This document shows positions 1 to 5,825 of a DNA stretch of 5,830 nt, piece after piece (positions within the stretch are counted from its first letter, which is position 1; each line of letters starts with the position of its first letter). Location: the NCBI GenBank assembly GCA_013044305.1, contig JABEUT010000233.1:1-5830 (forward strand), read 5' to 3'. A model generated the notes under the pieces. It ran no database searches. It was not told where the DNA came from and worked only from the letters and a program-made list of their open reading frames with translations. A program made the position numbers and the translations under genes. This DNA is from Bacteroidia bacterium. GTDB lineage: Bacteria > Bacteroidota > Bacteroidia > JABEUT01.

Positions 1-1
1 C

Positions 2-229
2 GTAATGATCCACCAGCCCCTTGGCGGAGCAGAAGGACAGGCTTCGGATATCGAAATAACCGCAAAGGAAATAATGAAACTGAAAAAGGAACTCTACGAG
101 ATCATAGCCAAGCACTCCGGCCAAAATTACGACAAGGTATTTAAAGACAGCGACCGCGACTACTGGATGACCGCACAGGAAGCAAAAGATTATGGCATGA
201 TTGACGAAGTACTGGTAAGAAGCAAATAG
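2..229 (+). CDS. clpP: ATP-dependent Clp protease proteolytic subunit, C-terminal part (5' end outside window)
   Basis: This is the tail of ClpP, the serine peptidase that forms the double-heptamer barrel and degrades unfolded proteins fed to it by a Clp ATPase such as ClpX in the cytoplasm. The frame is open to the left edge and begins with V-M-I-H-Q-P-L-G-G, the family motif that carries the catalytic histidine (codon at 11-13). The catalytic aspartate fits the last Asp of S-D-R-D-Y-W-M (codon at 158-160), aligned with the E. coli R-D-R-F-L-S-A motif. The helix between them (DIEITAKEIMKLKKEL) is also typical. The nucleophilic serine and the N-terminal axial loops lie outside the window. The Met at position 5 is internal and is not the start. 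The end at R-S-K matches the usual ClpP length after the Asp. The gene is followed by a strong terminator and by mnmA, not by clpX, which is often the next gene. Identification is firm; whether this is the only clpP copy cannot be seen. Confidence 0.96.
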   Translation, partial: VMIHQPLGGAEGQASDIEITAKEIMKLKKELYEIIAKHSGQNYDKVFKDSDRDYWMTAQEAKDYGMIDEVLVRSK

Positions 230-243
230 CATATATAATTGAT

Positions 244-256
244 TTACAGGCTGTAA
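244..256. repeat. Short perfect dyad TTACAG-G-CTGTAA in the clpP-mnmA spacer
   Basis: Two 6-base arms, TTACAG and CTGTAA, are perfect reverse complements around a single central G. The site lies 15 nt after the clpP stop and well upstream of the terminator, so it sits in the clpP 3' untranslated region. It could be a protein-binding half-site pair or a small 5-bp hairpin with a 3-nt loop. A 13-base odd dyad can occur by chance, and no function is claimed. Confidence 0.3.
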
Positions 257-308
257 CAAACGTTAAAAAAGAAATATCCTTACCTGTGTATCATAGGGTC
301 GGATAACA

Positions 309-338
309 AAAAGAGCCCGGAGAGATTCGGGCTCTTTT
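309..338 (+). terminator. Rho-independent terminator of clpP
   Basis: The left arm 309-319 (AAAAGAGCCCG) pairs perfectly with the right arm 328-338 (CGGGCTCTTTT), giving an 11-bp stem with a GC-rich core and an 8-nt loop (320-327, GAGAGATT). The T tract is formed by the end of the right arm itself. An A run precedes the left arm, so the structure could also stop transcription coming from the other strand. It lies 79 nt after the clpP stop and about 90 nt before mnmA, so it separates clpP from the mnmA transcript. Confidence 0.88.
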
Positions 339-402
339 GATTCAGGCACGGCTAAGCTTATTGACAGCCCTAAATTGCCGCACTATTGTTGAAATAAAAT
401 GC

Positions 403-411
403 TATATTTAC
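403..411 (+). promoter_or_regulatory. Possible -7 element for mnmA (imperfect)
   Basis: TATATTTAC matches the Bacteroidota -7 consensus TAnnTTTG at every fixed base but the last (A for G). It lies 20 nt before the GTG of mnmA and downstream of the clpP terminator, which is where a promoter is needed. No TTG element sits at the usual distance upstream: the nearest, at 375-377 and 386-388, leave gaps of 25 and 14 nt. A TTGACA string at 361-366 is too far from this box. The placement argues for it; the sequence match is only moderate. Confidence 0.35.
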
Positions 412-430
412 ATGATAAATAGCTAAAACA

Positions 431-1534
431 GTGAGCAAAAAAGGCAGGGTATTGGTAGCAATGAGCGGCGGGGTGGACAGCTCCGTGGCGGCATTGCTGC
501 TGCACGAACAGGGATATGAAGTAATTGGCATAACCATGAAGACATGGGACTATGCCACTTCCGGCGGGACTAAAAAAGAAACAGGCTGCTGCAGCCTCGA
601 TTCCATCAATGATGCCCGCAATCTGGCGGTGCGGTTCGGTTTTCCGCATTACATTCTCGACCTGCGGAGCGAATTCGGCGACAGCATCATTAACAACTTT
701 GTGGATGAATACCTGGCAGGCCGTACACCCAACCCCTGCATCTTATGCAATACACATATCAAATGGGAAGCCCTGCTCAAACGCGCCGATATGCTGGAAT
801 GCGAATACATTGCAACAGGCCATTATGCAAAAGTACGGCACGAAAACATACAGGGTAAAGGCAGATACCTGGTATCGAAAGGCGAGGATGAAAATAAGGA
901 CCAGTCTTATGTATTGTGGGGGCTAACGCAGGAAAGCCTGAAAAGAACCATATTCCCCGCCGGAGAATACCGCAAACCTGATATACGTAAAATAGCCATG
1001 GACAGCGGCTTTGAAGATCTGGCTAAGAAAAAGGAAAGCTATGAGATATGCTTTATTCCCGATAACGATTACCGCTCCTTCCTTAAAAGAAGGGTGAACG
1101 GGCTGGAGGAAAAAGTAAACGACGGCAATTTTGTGCTCACCGATGGAACAGTGGTGGGCAATCATAAAGGATACCCCTTTTACACCATTGGGCAGCGCAA
1201 GGGGCTGGAAATAGCGCTCGGCGAGCCTATGTTCGTAACCGAAGTAATGCCCGGAAATAATACTGTTGTACTCGGCAAAAAGGAGGAGCTGCAAAAAGAC
1301 TCGATGACCGTAGGCAGGTATAACCTGATAAAGTATGAAACACTTCCCTCGCCCATGCAGGCGCATACAAAGATACGGTACAAGGACCCCGGCGCACCAG
1401 CCACCCTTAATGAATCGGAAGGAAAGATCAGGGTGAACTTCCACACAAAGGTGAATGCAATTACTCCGGGGCAGTCTGCGGTATTCTACGAAGGCGCCGA
1501 CGTAATCGGCGGAGGATTTATCGAAAAGCCATGA
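431..1534 (+). CDS. mnmA: tRNA-specific 2-thiouridylase MnmA
   Basis: MnmA activates U34 of tRNA-Lys, -Glu and -Gln with ATP and installs sulfur at C2 in the cytoplasm, which supports decoding accuracy. The 367-residue length is normal for the family. The N-terminal adenylation domain holds the PP-loop S-G-G-V-D-S-S at residues 12-18. The first active-site cysteine is C106 in N-P-C-I-L-C-N, and the second is C207 in Y-E-I-C-F-I-P. T-G-H-Y-A near 129-133 and Y-T-I-G-Q-R-K-G-L near 251-259 are further family motifs, followed by the C-terminal beta-barrel ending in G-G-G-F-I. The position equivalent to E. coli Asp99 is Cys103 here, giving C-x2-C plus C207. C53-C54 form a vicinal pair often seen in this subgroup. 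The start is GTG at 431: an in-frame TAA at 416-418 leaves no other usual start upstream, and the next Met (residue 11) is inside the PP-loop region. No Shine-Dalgarno is evident. The stop overlaps the next gene by 4 nt. Confidence 0.97.
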   Translation: MSKKGRVLVAMSGGVDSSVAALLLHEQGYEVIGITMKTWDYATSGGTKKETGCCSLDSINDARNLAVRFGFPHYILDLRSEFGDSIINNFVDEYLAGRTPNPCILCNTHIKWEALLKRADMLECEYIATGHYAKVRHENIQGKGRYLVSKGEDENKDQSYVLWGLTQESLKRTIFPAGEYRKPDIRKIAMDSGFEDLAKKKESYEICFIPDNDYRSFLKRRVNGLEEKVNDGNFVLTDGTVVGNHKGYPFYTIGQRKGLEIALGEPMFVTEVMPGNNTVVLGKKEELQKDSMTVGRYNLIKYETLPSPMQAHTKIRYKDPGAPATLNESEGKIRVNFHTKVNAITPGQSAVFYEGADVIGGGFIEKP

Positions 1535-2223
1535 ATGCCCGCCTGCCAGCATACATTGCTCTCCTAGGCCTGTTCGCAATACTTGCTATTGGCGGCTGTA
1601 AAAAGGATCAGCCTGTGCCTGCACTAAACTACGGGTACAATTATTTTCCCAACACCGCCGGCCACTGGGTGGTTTACCACTGCGATTCGCTTGTTTACGA
1701 TGCCTTCAACGATTCGGTGTACTCCTATCATTACTACCTTAAAGAGGTAATAGATACCTTTTTCACCGACAACTCGGGCAGGCGTACCCAGCTTGTTTAC
1801 CGCTATTACAGGGATACTCCTACAGCAAACTGGCAGCTGAAAAAGATATGGACCGCCAACCTCACCGCCACCGATGCCGAAAGGGTGGAAGACAATATAC
1901 GCTACGTTAAGCTTAGCTTTCCGGCGCAGATAACGGCATCGCAATGGAACGGGAATGCATTCAACACGCTGCAGGCCTGGCAGTACCAGTACAGCGCCGT
2001 GGATGTGCCGGCGGTACTCAACAATACTTCATTCGATTCAACATTAACTGTGCTGCAGCATAGCAACGTAAACCTGTTGCAGGACCAGCTTTACGAGGAA
2101 CAGTATGCGCGGAATGTGGGCTTGATATATAGGGAGATAATAGATCTCTCCGCCCCGAGCATAGGCGCCTCCTTCAACAGCGGCGTGGCTTACTACCAAA
2201 CTTATATTGCCTCCGGCAATTAA
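1531..2223 (+). CDS. Predicted lipoprotein of unknown function, translationally coupled to mnmA
   Basis: I do not recognise a characterised function. The N-terminus is a lipoprotein signal: an Arg near the start, a hydrophobic stretch at residues 7-20, and the lipobox I-G-G-C with the lipidated Cys at residue 23, followed by K-K-D. The mature protein should be tethered to a membrane facing the periplasm or the outside. The remaining ~207 residues have no second membrane segment, look rich in beta-strand, and are unusually aromatic (22 Tyr in 230 residues, about 10%). Conspicuous motifs are W-N-G-N-A-F (139-144), F-D-S-T-L-T-V (168-174) and Y-A-R-N-V-G-L-I-Y (192-200). From memory these resemble a Bacteroidota-restricted family of hypothetical secreted proteins, which I could not verify. 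The ATG overlaps the mnmA TGA as ATGA, and a GGAGGA at 1511-1516 lies 14 nt upstream, so expression is probably tied to mnmA by re-initiation. A tRNA-thiolation role is not implied, since the product is exported. Confidence 0.85.
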   Translation: MNARLPAYIALLGLFAILAIGGCKKDQPVPALNYGYNYFPNTAGHWVVYHCDSLVYDAFNDSVYSYHYYLKEVIDTFFTDNSGRRTQLVYRYYRDTPTANWQLKKIWTANLTATDAERVEDNIRYVKLSFPAQITASQWNGNAFNTLQAWQYQYSAVDVPAVLNNTSFDSTLTVLQHSNVNLLQDQLYEEQYARNVGLIYREIIDLSAPSIGASFNSGVAYYQTYIASGN

Positions 2224-2269
2224 GCGGACAAGTGGAGCCTGAATTGTTTTTATTTTACTGAATGTGCGA

Positions 2270-2331
2270 CAGGTACAGTAATACAACATACAAGACTATC
2301 TTCATCTTGCGGCCATTACTGACTTTACCTG
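2270..2331. repeat. Nested inverted repeat in the spacer before pyk
   Basis: CAGGTACAGTAAT at 2270-2282 pairs in two blocks with downstream sequence: CAGTAAT with ATTACTG at 2315-2321, and CAGGTA with TACCTG at 2326-2331, leaving a 4-nt bulge (2322-2325). Inside the 32-nt loop, CAAGA (2291-2295) can pair with TCTTG (2305-2309). All 13 outer pairs are Watson-Crick. The element starts 46 nt after the lipoprotein stop and ends 21 nt before the pyk -7 box, so the right arm overlaps where the -33 region would be. It may be a 3' structure of the mnmA-lipoprotein mRNA or an operator-type site for pyk. It lacks a following T run, so it is not a classical terminator. Confidence 0.45.
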
Positions 2332-2352
2332 CCCGGTATAATGCAAAAACCG

Positions 2353-2360
2353 TAACTTTG
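2353..2360 (+). promoter_or_regulatory. Bacteroidota-type -7 promoter element of pyk
   Basis: TAACTTTG is a full match to TAnnTTTG. It ends 24 nt before the pyk ATG, which would give a start of transcription roughly 5-8 nt downstream of the box and a leader of about 20 nt. A TTTA at 2324-2327 is the nearest candidate for the -33 TTTG element, but its 25-nt gap is longer than usual, so the upstream element is weak or absent. The position just ahead of a gene without a close upstream partner supports the call. Confidence 0.65.
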
Positions 2361-2384
2361 CAAGGCACTTGAACAAGCAAAAAA

Positions 2385-3815
2385 ATGAATAAAGAAACCA
2401 AAACAAAAATAGTGGCAACAATCGGCCCTGCCTCCTCATCAAAGGCGGTACTGAAAGAGCTGATAGAAAGGGGCATGAATATATGCCGCATCAACTTTTC
2501 GCATGGCGATTATGAGGCAGTAAAAAAAATATTGAAAAACATCCGGCAGCTGAATAAGGAACTCGGCACCTTTATCGGTGTGCTCGCCGACCTTCAGGGC
2601 CCGAAACTGCGCATAGGCGAGGTAAAGAATGGACACGTGGAACTGATTCCGGGTACGACTGTTACCATAACCACCAAGCCATGCATCAGCGACGACAAGT
2701 GCATTTATATCACCTATCCCCAGTTCCCCAAAGATGTATCCAAAGGCGAAAACGTACTTATCGCCGACGGCAAAATTACCTTGCGCGTAACCGGTACCGA
2801 CCGCAACACAAGTGTAAAGGCCGAGGTGGTATACGGCGGAACTCTTGAATCGCGGAAAGGGGTAAACCTGCCCAATACCAAAATATCGCTGCCGTGCCTT
2901 ACCCCGAAAGACATCCGCGACCTGGAGTTCGCTCTGGATAATAACATTGAATGGATAGGCTTGTCGTTTGTACGTTCGGTAACTGATGTGGTTGACCTGA
3001 AGGAGCGCATAAAAAAACTGAAAAGCAACGCCAAGGTTGTTGCCAAAATAGAGAAGCCGGAAGCCATTGAGGAGATAGACAACATTATAGATATGGCCGA
3101 CGCGGTGATGGTGGCACGCGGCGATCTGGGCGTTGAGCTGGAGGCCGAAAGGGTGCCGCTCATACAAAAAATGCTCGTACGCAAGTGCATTGAAGCCTCG
3201 CGGCCAGTTATTATAGCCACTCAAATGATGGAGAGCATGCTGAACAGCTCTTCGCCCACGCGTGCCGAAGTGAACGACGTGTCCAATGCCGTGCTCGACG
3301 GAGCCGACGCTGTAATGTTAAGCGAAGAAACATCGGTAGGGCAATACCCCGTGCGTACCGTGGAATATATGCACCGCATAATAAAAAACATTGAAGAAAA
3401 TGAACAGGGTATTTATCACCGTGAGCATCAGCCCATGCTGCAGAATCAAACCTTTATCTCCGACTCCATCTGCTATAATGCCTGTGTAATGGCGCGTCAG
3501 GCCGGCGTTAAAGCCATTGCCTCCATGACCAATTCCGGCTATACGGCCTTCAAGTTATCGAGCCACCGCCCTAAAGCCAACATCTATATTTTTACCGACA
3601 ACCGCTTCCTCCTTACCGCCTTAAGCCTTGTGTGGGGTGTTCATGGCTTCTACTATAATAAGTACCAGAGCACCGACCAGACCATTTCGGACCTGAAAAA
3701 GTTTTTGCAGAAAGCGGGTTTGATTGTTCCGGGCGATTTTGTAATCAACATTGCAAGCACCCCGATTATGGAACGGGGTCGTACCAATATGCTGAAACTA
3801 AGCCAGGTGGTGTAA
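2385..3815 (+). CDS. pyk: Pyruvate kinase
   Basis: Pyruvate kinase moves phosphate from phosphoenolpyruvate to ADP, the last ATP-yielding step of glycolysis, as a cytoplasmic tetramer. The 476 residues cover the usual three domains: the TIM-barrel A domain, the B lid at roughly 75-165, and the allosteric C domain from about 350. There is no extra C-terminal PEP-utiliser domain. Active-site motifs are C-R-I-N-F-S-H-G (34-41), A-K-I-E-K-P-E-A with the catalytic Lys at 221 and metal-binding Glu at 223, A-R-G-D-L-G with metal-binding Asp 247, A-T-Q-M-M with Thr 279, and A-V-M-L-S-E-E-T (309-316). D-L-Q-G-P-K-L-R-I at 69-77 carries Leu, Gln, Lys and Ile where K+-dependent enzymes have Thr113, Lys114, Glu117 and Thr120 (rabbit numbering), predicting activity without K+. 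The ATG at 2385 lies behind an A-rich leader with no clear Shine-Dalgarno, and the N-terminus aligns with family members. The gene converges with nuoD. Confidence 0.97.
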   Translation: MNKETKTKIVATIGPASSSKAVLKELIERGMNICRINFSHGDYEAVKKILKNIRQLNKELGTFIGVLADLQGPKLRIGEVKNGHVELIPGTTVTITTKPCISDDKCIYITYPQFPKDVSKGENVLIADGKITLRVTGTDRNTSVKAEVVYGGTLESRKGVNLPNTKISLPCLTPKDIRDLEFALDNNIEWIGLSFVRSVTDVVDLKERIKKLKSNAKVVAKIEKPEAIEEIDNIIDMADAVMVARGDLGVELEAERVPLIQKMLVRKCIEASRPVIIATQMMESMLNSSSPTRAEVNDVSNAVLDGADAVMLSEETSVGQYPVRTVEYMHRIIKNIEENEQGIYHREHQPMLQNQTFISDSICYNACVMARQAGVKAIASMTNSGYTAFKLSSHRPKANIYIFTDNRFLLTALSLVWGVHGFYYNKYQSTDQTISDLKKFLQKAGLIVPGDFVINIASTPIMERGRTNMLKLSQVV

Positions 3816-3822
3816 GAAATTA

Positions 3823-3853
3823 TGAATAAGGAATTATCGTAATTCGTAATTCA
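3823..3853. repeat. AT-rich imperfect hairpin between convergent pyk and nuoD
   Basis: GAATAAGGAATTA at 3824-3836 pairs with TAATTCGTAATTC at 3840-3852 at 11 of 13 positions around a TCG loop, and one more pair (3823 with 3853) extends it. The right arm also contains GTAATTC twice in tandem (3839-3845 and 3846-3852). The hairpin fills most of the 40-nt gap between the two stop codons, so it could end transcription from both sides. Without a GC core or a T tract it would be a weak terminator. The heptamer repetition resembles the AATTCGT-type repeats I recall from Bacteroidota spacers, which is from memory only. Confidence 0.5.
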
Positions 3854-3855
3854 AG

Positions 3856-5094
3856 TTAAGCATCCAGTTCCCCTGCTATCACGTTCAGACTGCTCAAGCA
3901 TACTATTGCATCGGAAAGGAGGTTGCCGCGAACCATTTCGGGGTAAGCCTGATAATAAATAAAACAGGGGCGGCGGAAGTGCAGCCTGAACGGTGTTCTG
4001 CCTCCGTCACTTACCAAATAGAAACCAAGTTCGCCGTTTGCGCCTTCCACCGAATGGTATATTTCACCCTTAGGTACATCGGTTTCGCCCATTACTATTT
4101 TAAAGTGATAGATAAGGGCTTCCATGTTGTTGTACACTTCTTCCTTCGGCGGAAGATAGAAGTCGGGAACATCGGCATGAAATACTCCTTCCGGCAGTTT
4201 TTTTAATTTTTCAAGGGCTTGCTTTATTATGCTGTAGCTTTCCCAAATTTCTTCCTCGCGCACCATAAAGCGGTCATAAGTGTCTCCGTTCGTTCCCACC
4301 GGGATCTTAAATTCAAAATCTTCGTAACCTGAATAAGGGCTGAATACGCGCACATCATAATCCACGCCTGCTGCACGCAGGTTTGGTCCGGTAAAGCCAT
4401 AATTCAACGCTCTTTCAGCGCTTATGGCTCCGGCGCCAATGGTTCGATCCATAAAGATACGGTTGCGCACCAACAGCTTTTCAAACTCCTTGAGCGCCTT
4501 CGGGAACTCCTTCATAAACTTTTTAATCTTTGCCCAGGCGGTATCATTGAAGTCCCTTTCAAACCCTCCTATGCGGCCTATATTGGTTGTAAGCCTCGAA
4601 CCGCATATCTCTTCAAATATTTCGTAAATATGCTCGCGTTCTTCAAAAACGTACACGAACCCGGTTAGGGCGCCTGCATCCACGCCTATTACGCTGTTGC
4701 ACACAAGGTGGTCGGCAATGCGCGATAGTTCCATAATGATGATGCGCATATACTGAACACGTTTGGGAATATCTACCTGAAGAAGTTTTTCGACCGTGGT
4801 ATGCCAGCCCATGTTATTTATGGGTGAGGAGCAGTAGTTCAGGCGGTCGGTAATTGGGGTTATCTGGTAATATGGGCGGCGTTCTGCAAGTTTTTCAAAA
4901 GCCCTGTGAATATAACCTATGGTCGGTTCCGAGTCAACAATTATTTCGCCGTCCATCTTCAGTATGTTCTGAAATACGCCGTGGGTTGCAGGATGGGTAG
5001 GACCGAGGTTAAGTATGGAATACTGTTTCTCTTCCAGCTTTTCGGGTACAACCGGGGGCTGTTGCTGTATTGCGCCGGTCTTGGTATTTTCCAT
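3856..5094 (-). CDS. nuoD: NADH-quinone oxidoreductase subunit D (49 kDa-type)
   Basis: NuoD is a subunit of the complex I peripheral arm that, with NuoB, forms the quinone head-group site next to cluster N2 at the membrane surface. The 412-residue length fits the stand-alone form (T. thermophilus Nqo4 is close to this), so it is not a NuoCD fusion as in E. coli. L-G-P-T-H-P-A-T-H-G lies at 30-39, with His38 matching the quinone-site His of Nqo4. Tyr87 in R-L-N-Y matches the quinone-binding Tyr. G-Y-I-H-R-A-F-E-K at 60-68 is the family signature region, and R-I-G-G-F-E-R at 174-180 is also typical. The 29 residues before the first motif are a Gln/Pro-rich extension. The chain ends E-L-D-A, where most family members end in E-V-D-R. 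The start is supported by AGGAAAAG on the - strand (5112 to 5105), 10 nt ahead of the ATG. It follows nuoC after 54 nt and is the last gene of its unit, converging on pyk. Confidence 0.97.
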   Translation of the reverse strand: MENTKTGAIQQQPPVVPEKLEEKQYSILNLGPTHPATHGVFQNILKMDGEIIVDSEPTIGYIHRAFEKLAERRPYYQITPITDRLNYCSSPINNMGWHTTVEKLLQVDIPKRVQYMRIIIMELSRIADHLVCNSVIGVDAGALTGFVYVFEEREHIYEIFEEICGSRLTTNIGRIGGFERDFNDTAWAKIKKFMKEFPKALKEFEKLLVRNRIFMDRTIGAGAISAERALNYGFTGPNLRAAGVDYDVRVFSPYSGYEDFEFKIPVGTNGDTYDRFMVREEEIWESYSIIKQALEKLKKLPEGVFHADVPDFYLPPKEEVYNNMEALIYHFKIVMGETDVPKGEIYHSVEGANGELGFYLVSDGGRTPFRLHFRRPCFIYYQAYPEMVRGNLLSDAIVCLSSLNVIAGELDA

Positions 5095-5148
5095 ATTTAA
5101 GTATCTTTTCCTAAATTATTAACTATACTCGTTATTCTTCACTCACAA

Positions 5149-5652
5149 TTATCGTCCGAACATTGTATCATCTTTATCTTCGCGGTTGGGGTCTTCGAGC
5201 GGAAATTCCTTACGCAGCGGGAAGCCCACCATGTCGTCCACATTCAGGATGCGCTTCAGGTTGGGGTGTCCTTTAAAGGTTATTCCGTAAAAATCGTAGG
5301 TTTCCCTTTCCATCCAGTTGGCGCCGGAGAACACCGTTGTAAGTGTTGGCACTGTCGCTTCATTGGTTCCGAAAAATATGCGCAGGCGCAACCTCCTGTT
5401 TTTTTGCATATTGTGCAGGTGGTAAATTACGCCCAGCTCCTGCCCGGCATTATCGGGGAAGTGTATTCCGCACAGGTCGGTAAGAAAACGGAATTGAAGC
5501 TCGGGGTCGTCGTACAGGAATTTTACCACGTCAATTATTTTATCTTTTTTTACCGTGATAACGGGAAAGTCGCGCATCATTTCAGCCGAAACAATGTCTT
5601 GCGGAAACCTGTCGCGCAATTTCTTTTCAACGATGGGCAGAAAGTCTTCCAT
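5149..5652 (-). CDS. nuoC: NADH-quinone oxidoreductase subunit C (30 kDa-type)
   Basis: NuoC is a cofactor-free structural subunit of the complex I peripheral arm that packs against NuoD and NuoB near the membrane. The family signature is plain: E-R-E-T-Y-D-F-Y-G-I at 115-124, then H-P-N-L-K-R-I-L at 129-136 and F-P-L-R-K-E-F-P-L at 144-152. F-R-F-L-T-D-L-C-G-I at 54-63 is the usual preceding strand-helix motif. At 167 residues it is shorter than T. thermophilus Nqo5 (about 207) but has a complete core domain; the tail is acidic and ends D-D-T-M-F-G-R. The ATG at 5652 lies about 30 nt downstream of a -7 box, and the leader shows no convincing Shine-Dalgarno, as is common in this phylum. nuoD follows after 54 nt in the same direction and the two are presumably co-transcribed. 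No nuoB is visible upstream within the 178 nt to the window edge. Confidence 0.96.
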   Translation of the reverse strand: MEDFLPIVEKKLRDRFPQDIVSAEMMRDFPVITVKKDKIIDVVKFLYDDPELQFRFLTDLCGIHFPDNAGQELGVIYHLHNMQKNRRLRLRIFFGTNEATVPTLTTVFSGANWMERETYDFYGITFKGHPNLKRILNVDDMVGFPLRKEFPLEDPNREDKDDTMFGR

Positions 5653-5682
5653 AATAATCTTTATTTATACCTTACTACGATG

Positions 5683-5690
5683 CAAATGTA
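5683..5690 (-). promoter_or_regulatory. Bacteroidota-type -7 promoter element of nuoC-nuoD
   Basis: On the - strand, 5690 to 5683 reads TACATTTG, a full match to TAnnTTTG. It ends 30 nt before the nuoC ATG, giving a predicted leader of roughly 25 nt. No clear TTTG element is present at the usual 17-23 nt further upstream, so only the -7 box is supported. Its presence suggests that nuoC-nuoD has its own promoter. Confidence 0.6.
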
Positions 5691-5809
5691 GCATGAAAAT
5701 AGATAACAGTGTAGTTTGTGGCGGTTTGGGGTAGATTTTTTTAGTAATAGGTATTTATTAAAGAGTATTCTGGCTTACGATTTATTTTCTCCATAACGGA
5801 AAGGTTCAT

Positions 5810-5825
5810 TGCACACTTTTGCACA
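5810..5825. repeat. TGCACA direct repeat with one-helical-turn spacing
   Basis: TGCACA occurs at 5810-5815 and 5820-5825, exactly 10 nt apart, and the pair is flanked by TTCA (5805-5808) and TGAA (5827-5830) as an imperfect dyad. Between them, CACTTTTG at 5814-5821 is one base off the -7 consensus on the + strand, so this may be the promoter region of a gene that starts beyond the right edge. The rest of the 5653-5830 spacer shows no gene. All of this is suggestive only, because the window ends here. Confidence 0.25.

Noticed and set aside
361..389. An E. coli-like TTGACA with TATTGT 17 nt downstream, ahead of mnmA
   Set aside because: The -10 match is poor (4 of 6), and the rest of the window points to Bacteroidota-type promoters, for which this pattern is not expected to work.
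923..1579. A 218-codon open frame on the - strand across mnmA
   Set aside because: It lies opposite a gene with full family motifs, its translation shows no domain I recognise, and no promoter or ribosome site precedes it. It is a by-product of codon bias on the other strand.
2228..2256. A possible terminator after the lipoprotein gene (ACAA/TTGT arms before a T-rich tract)
   Set aside because: Only four contiguous pairs form and the interior does not pair, so the T-rich stretch is not preceded by a stable hairpin.
2439..3224. A 261-codon open frame on the - strand across pyk
   Set aside because: It is entirely antisense to conserved pyruvate kinase catalytic regions, with no recognisable motif and no plausible start context.
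5147..5155. The 9-mer AATTATCGT, shared with 3832-3840 in the pyk-nuoD gap
   Set aside because: It spans the nuoC stop codon, no flanking sequence is shared, and one AT-rich 9-mer repeated in about 6 kb is not notable.
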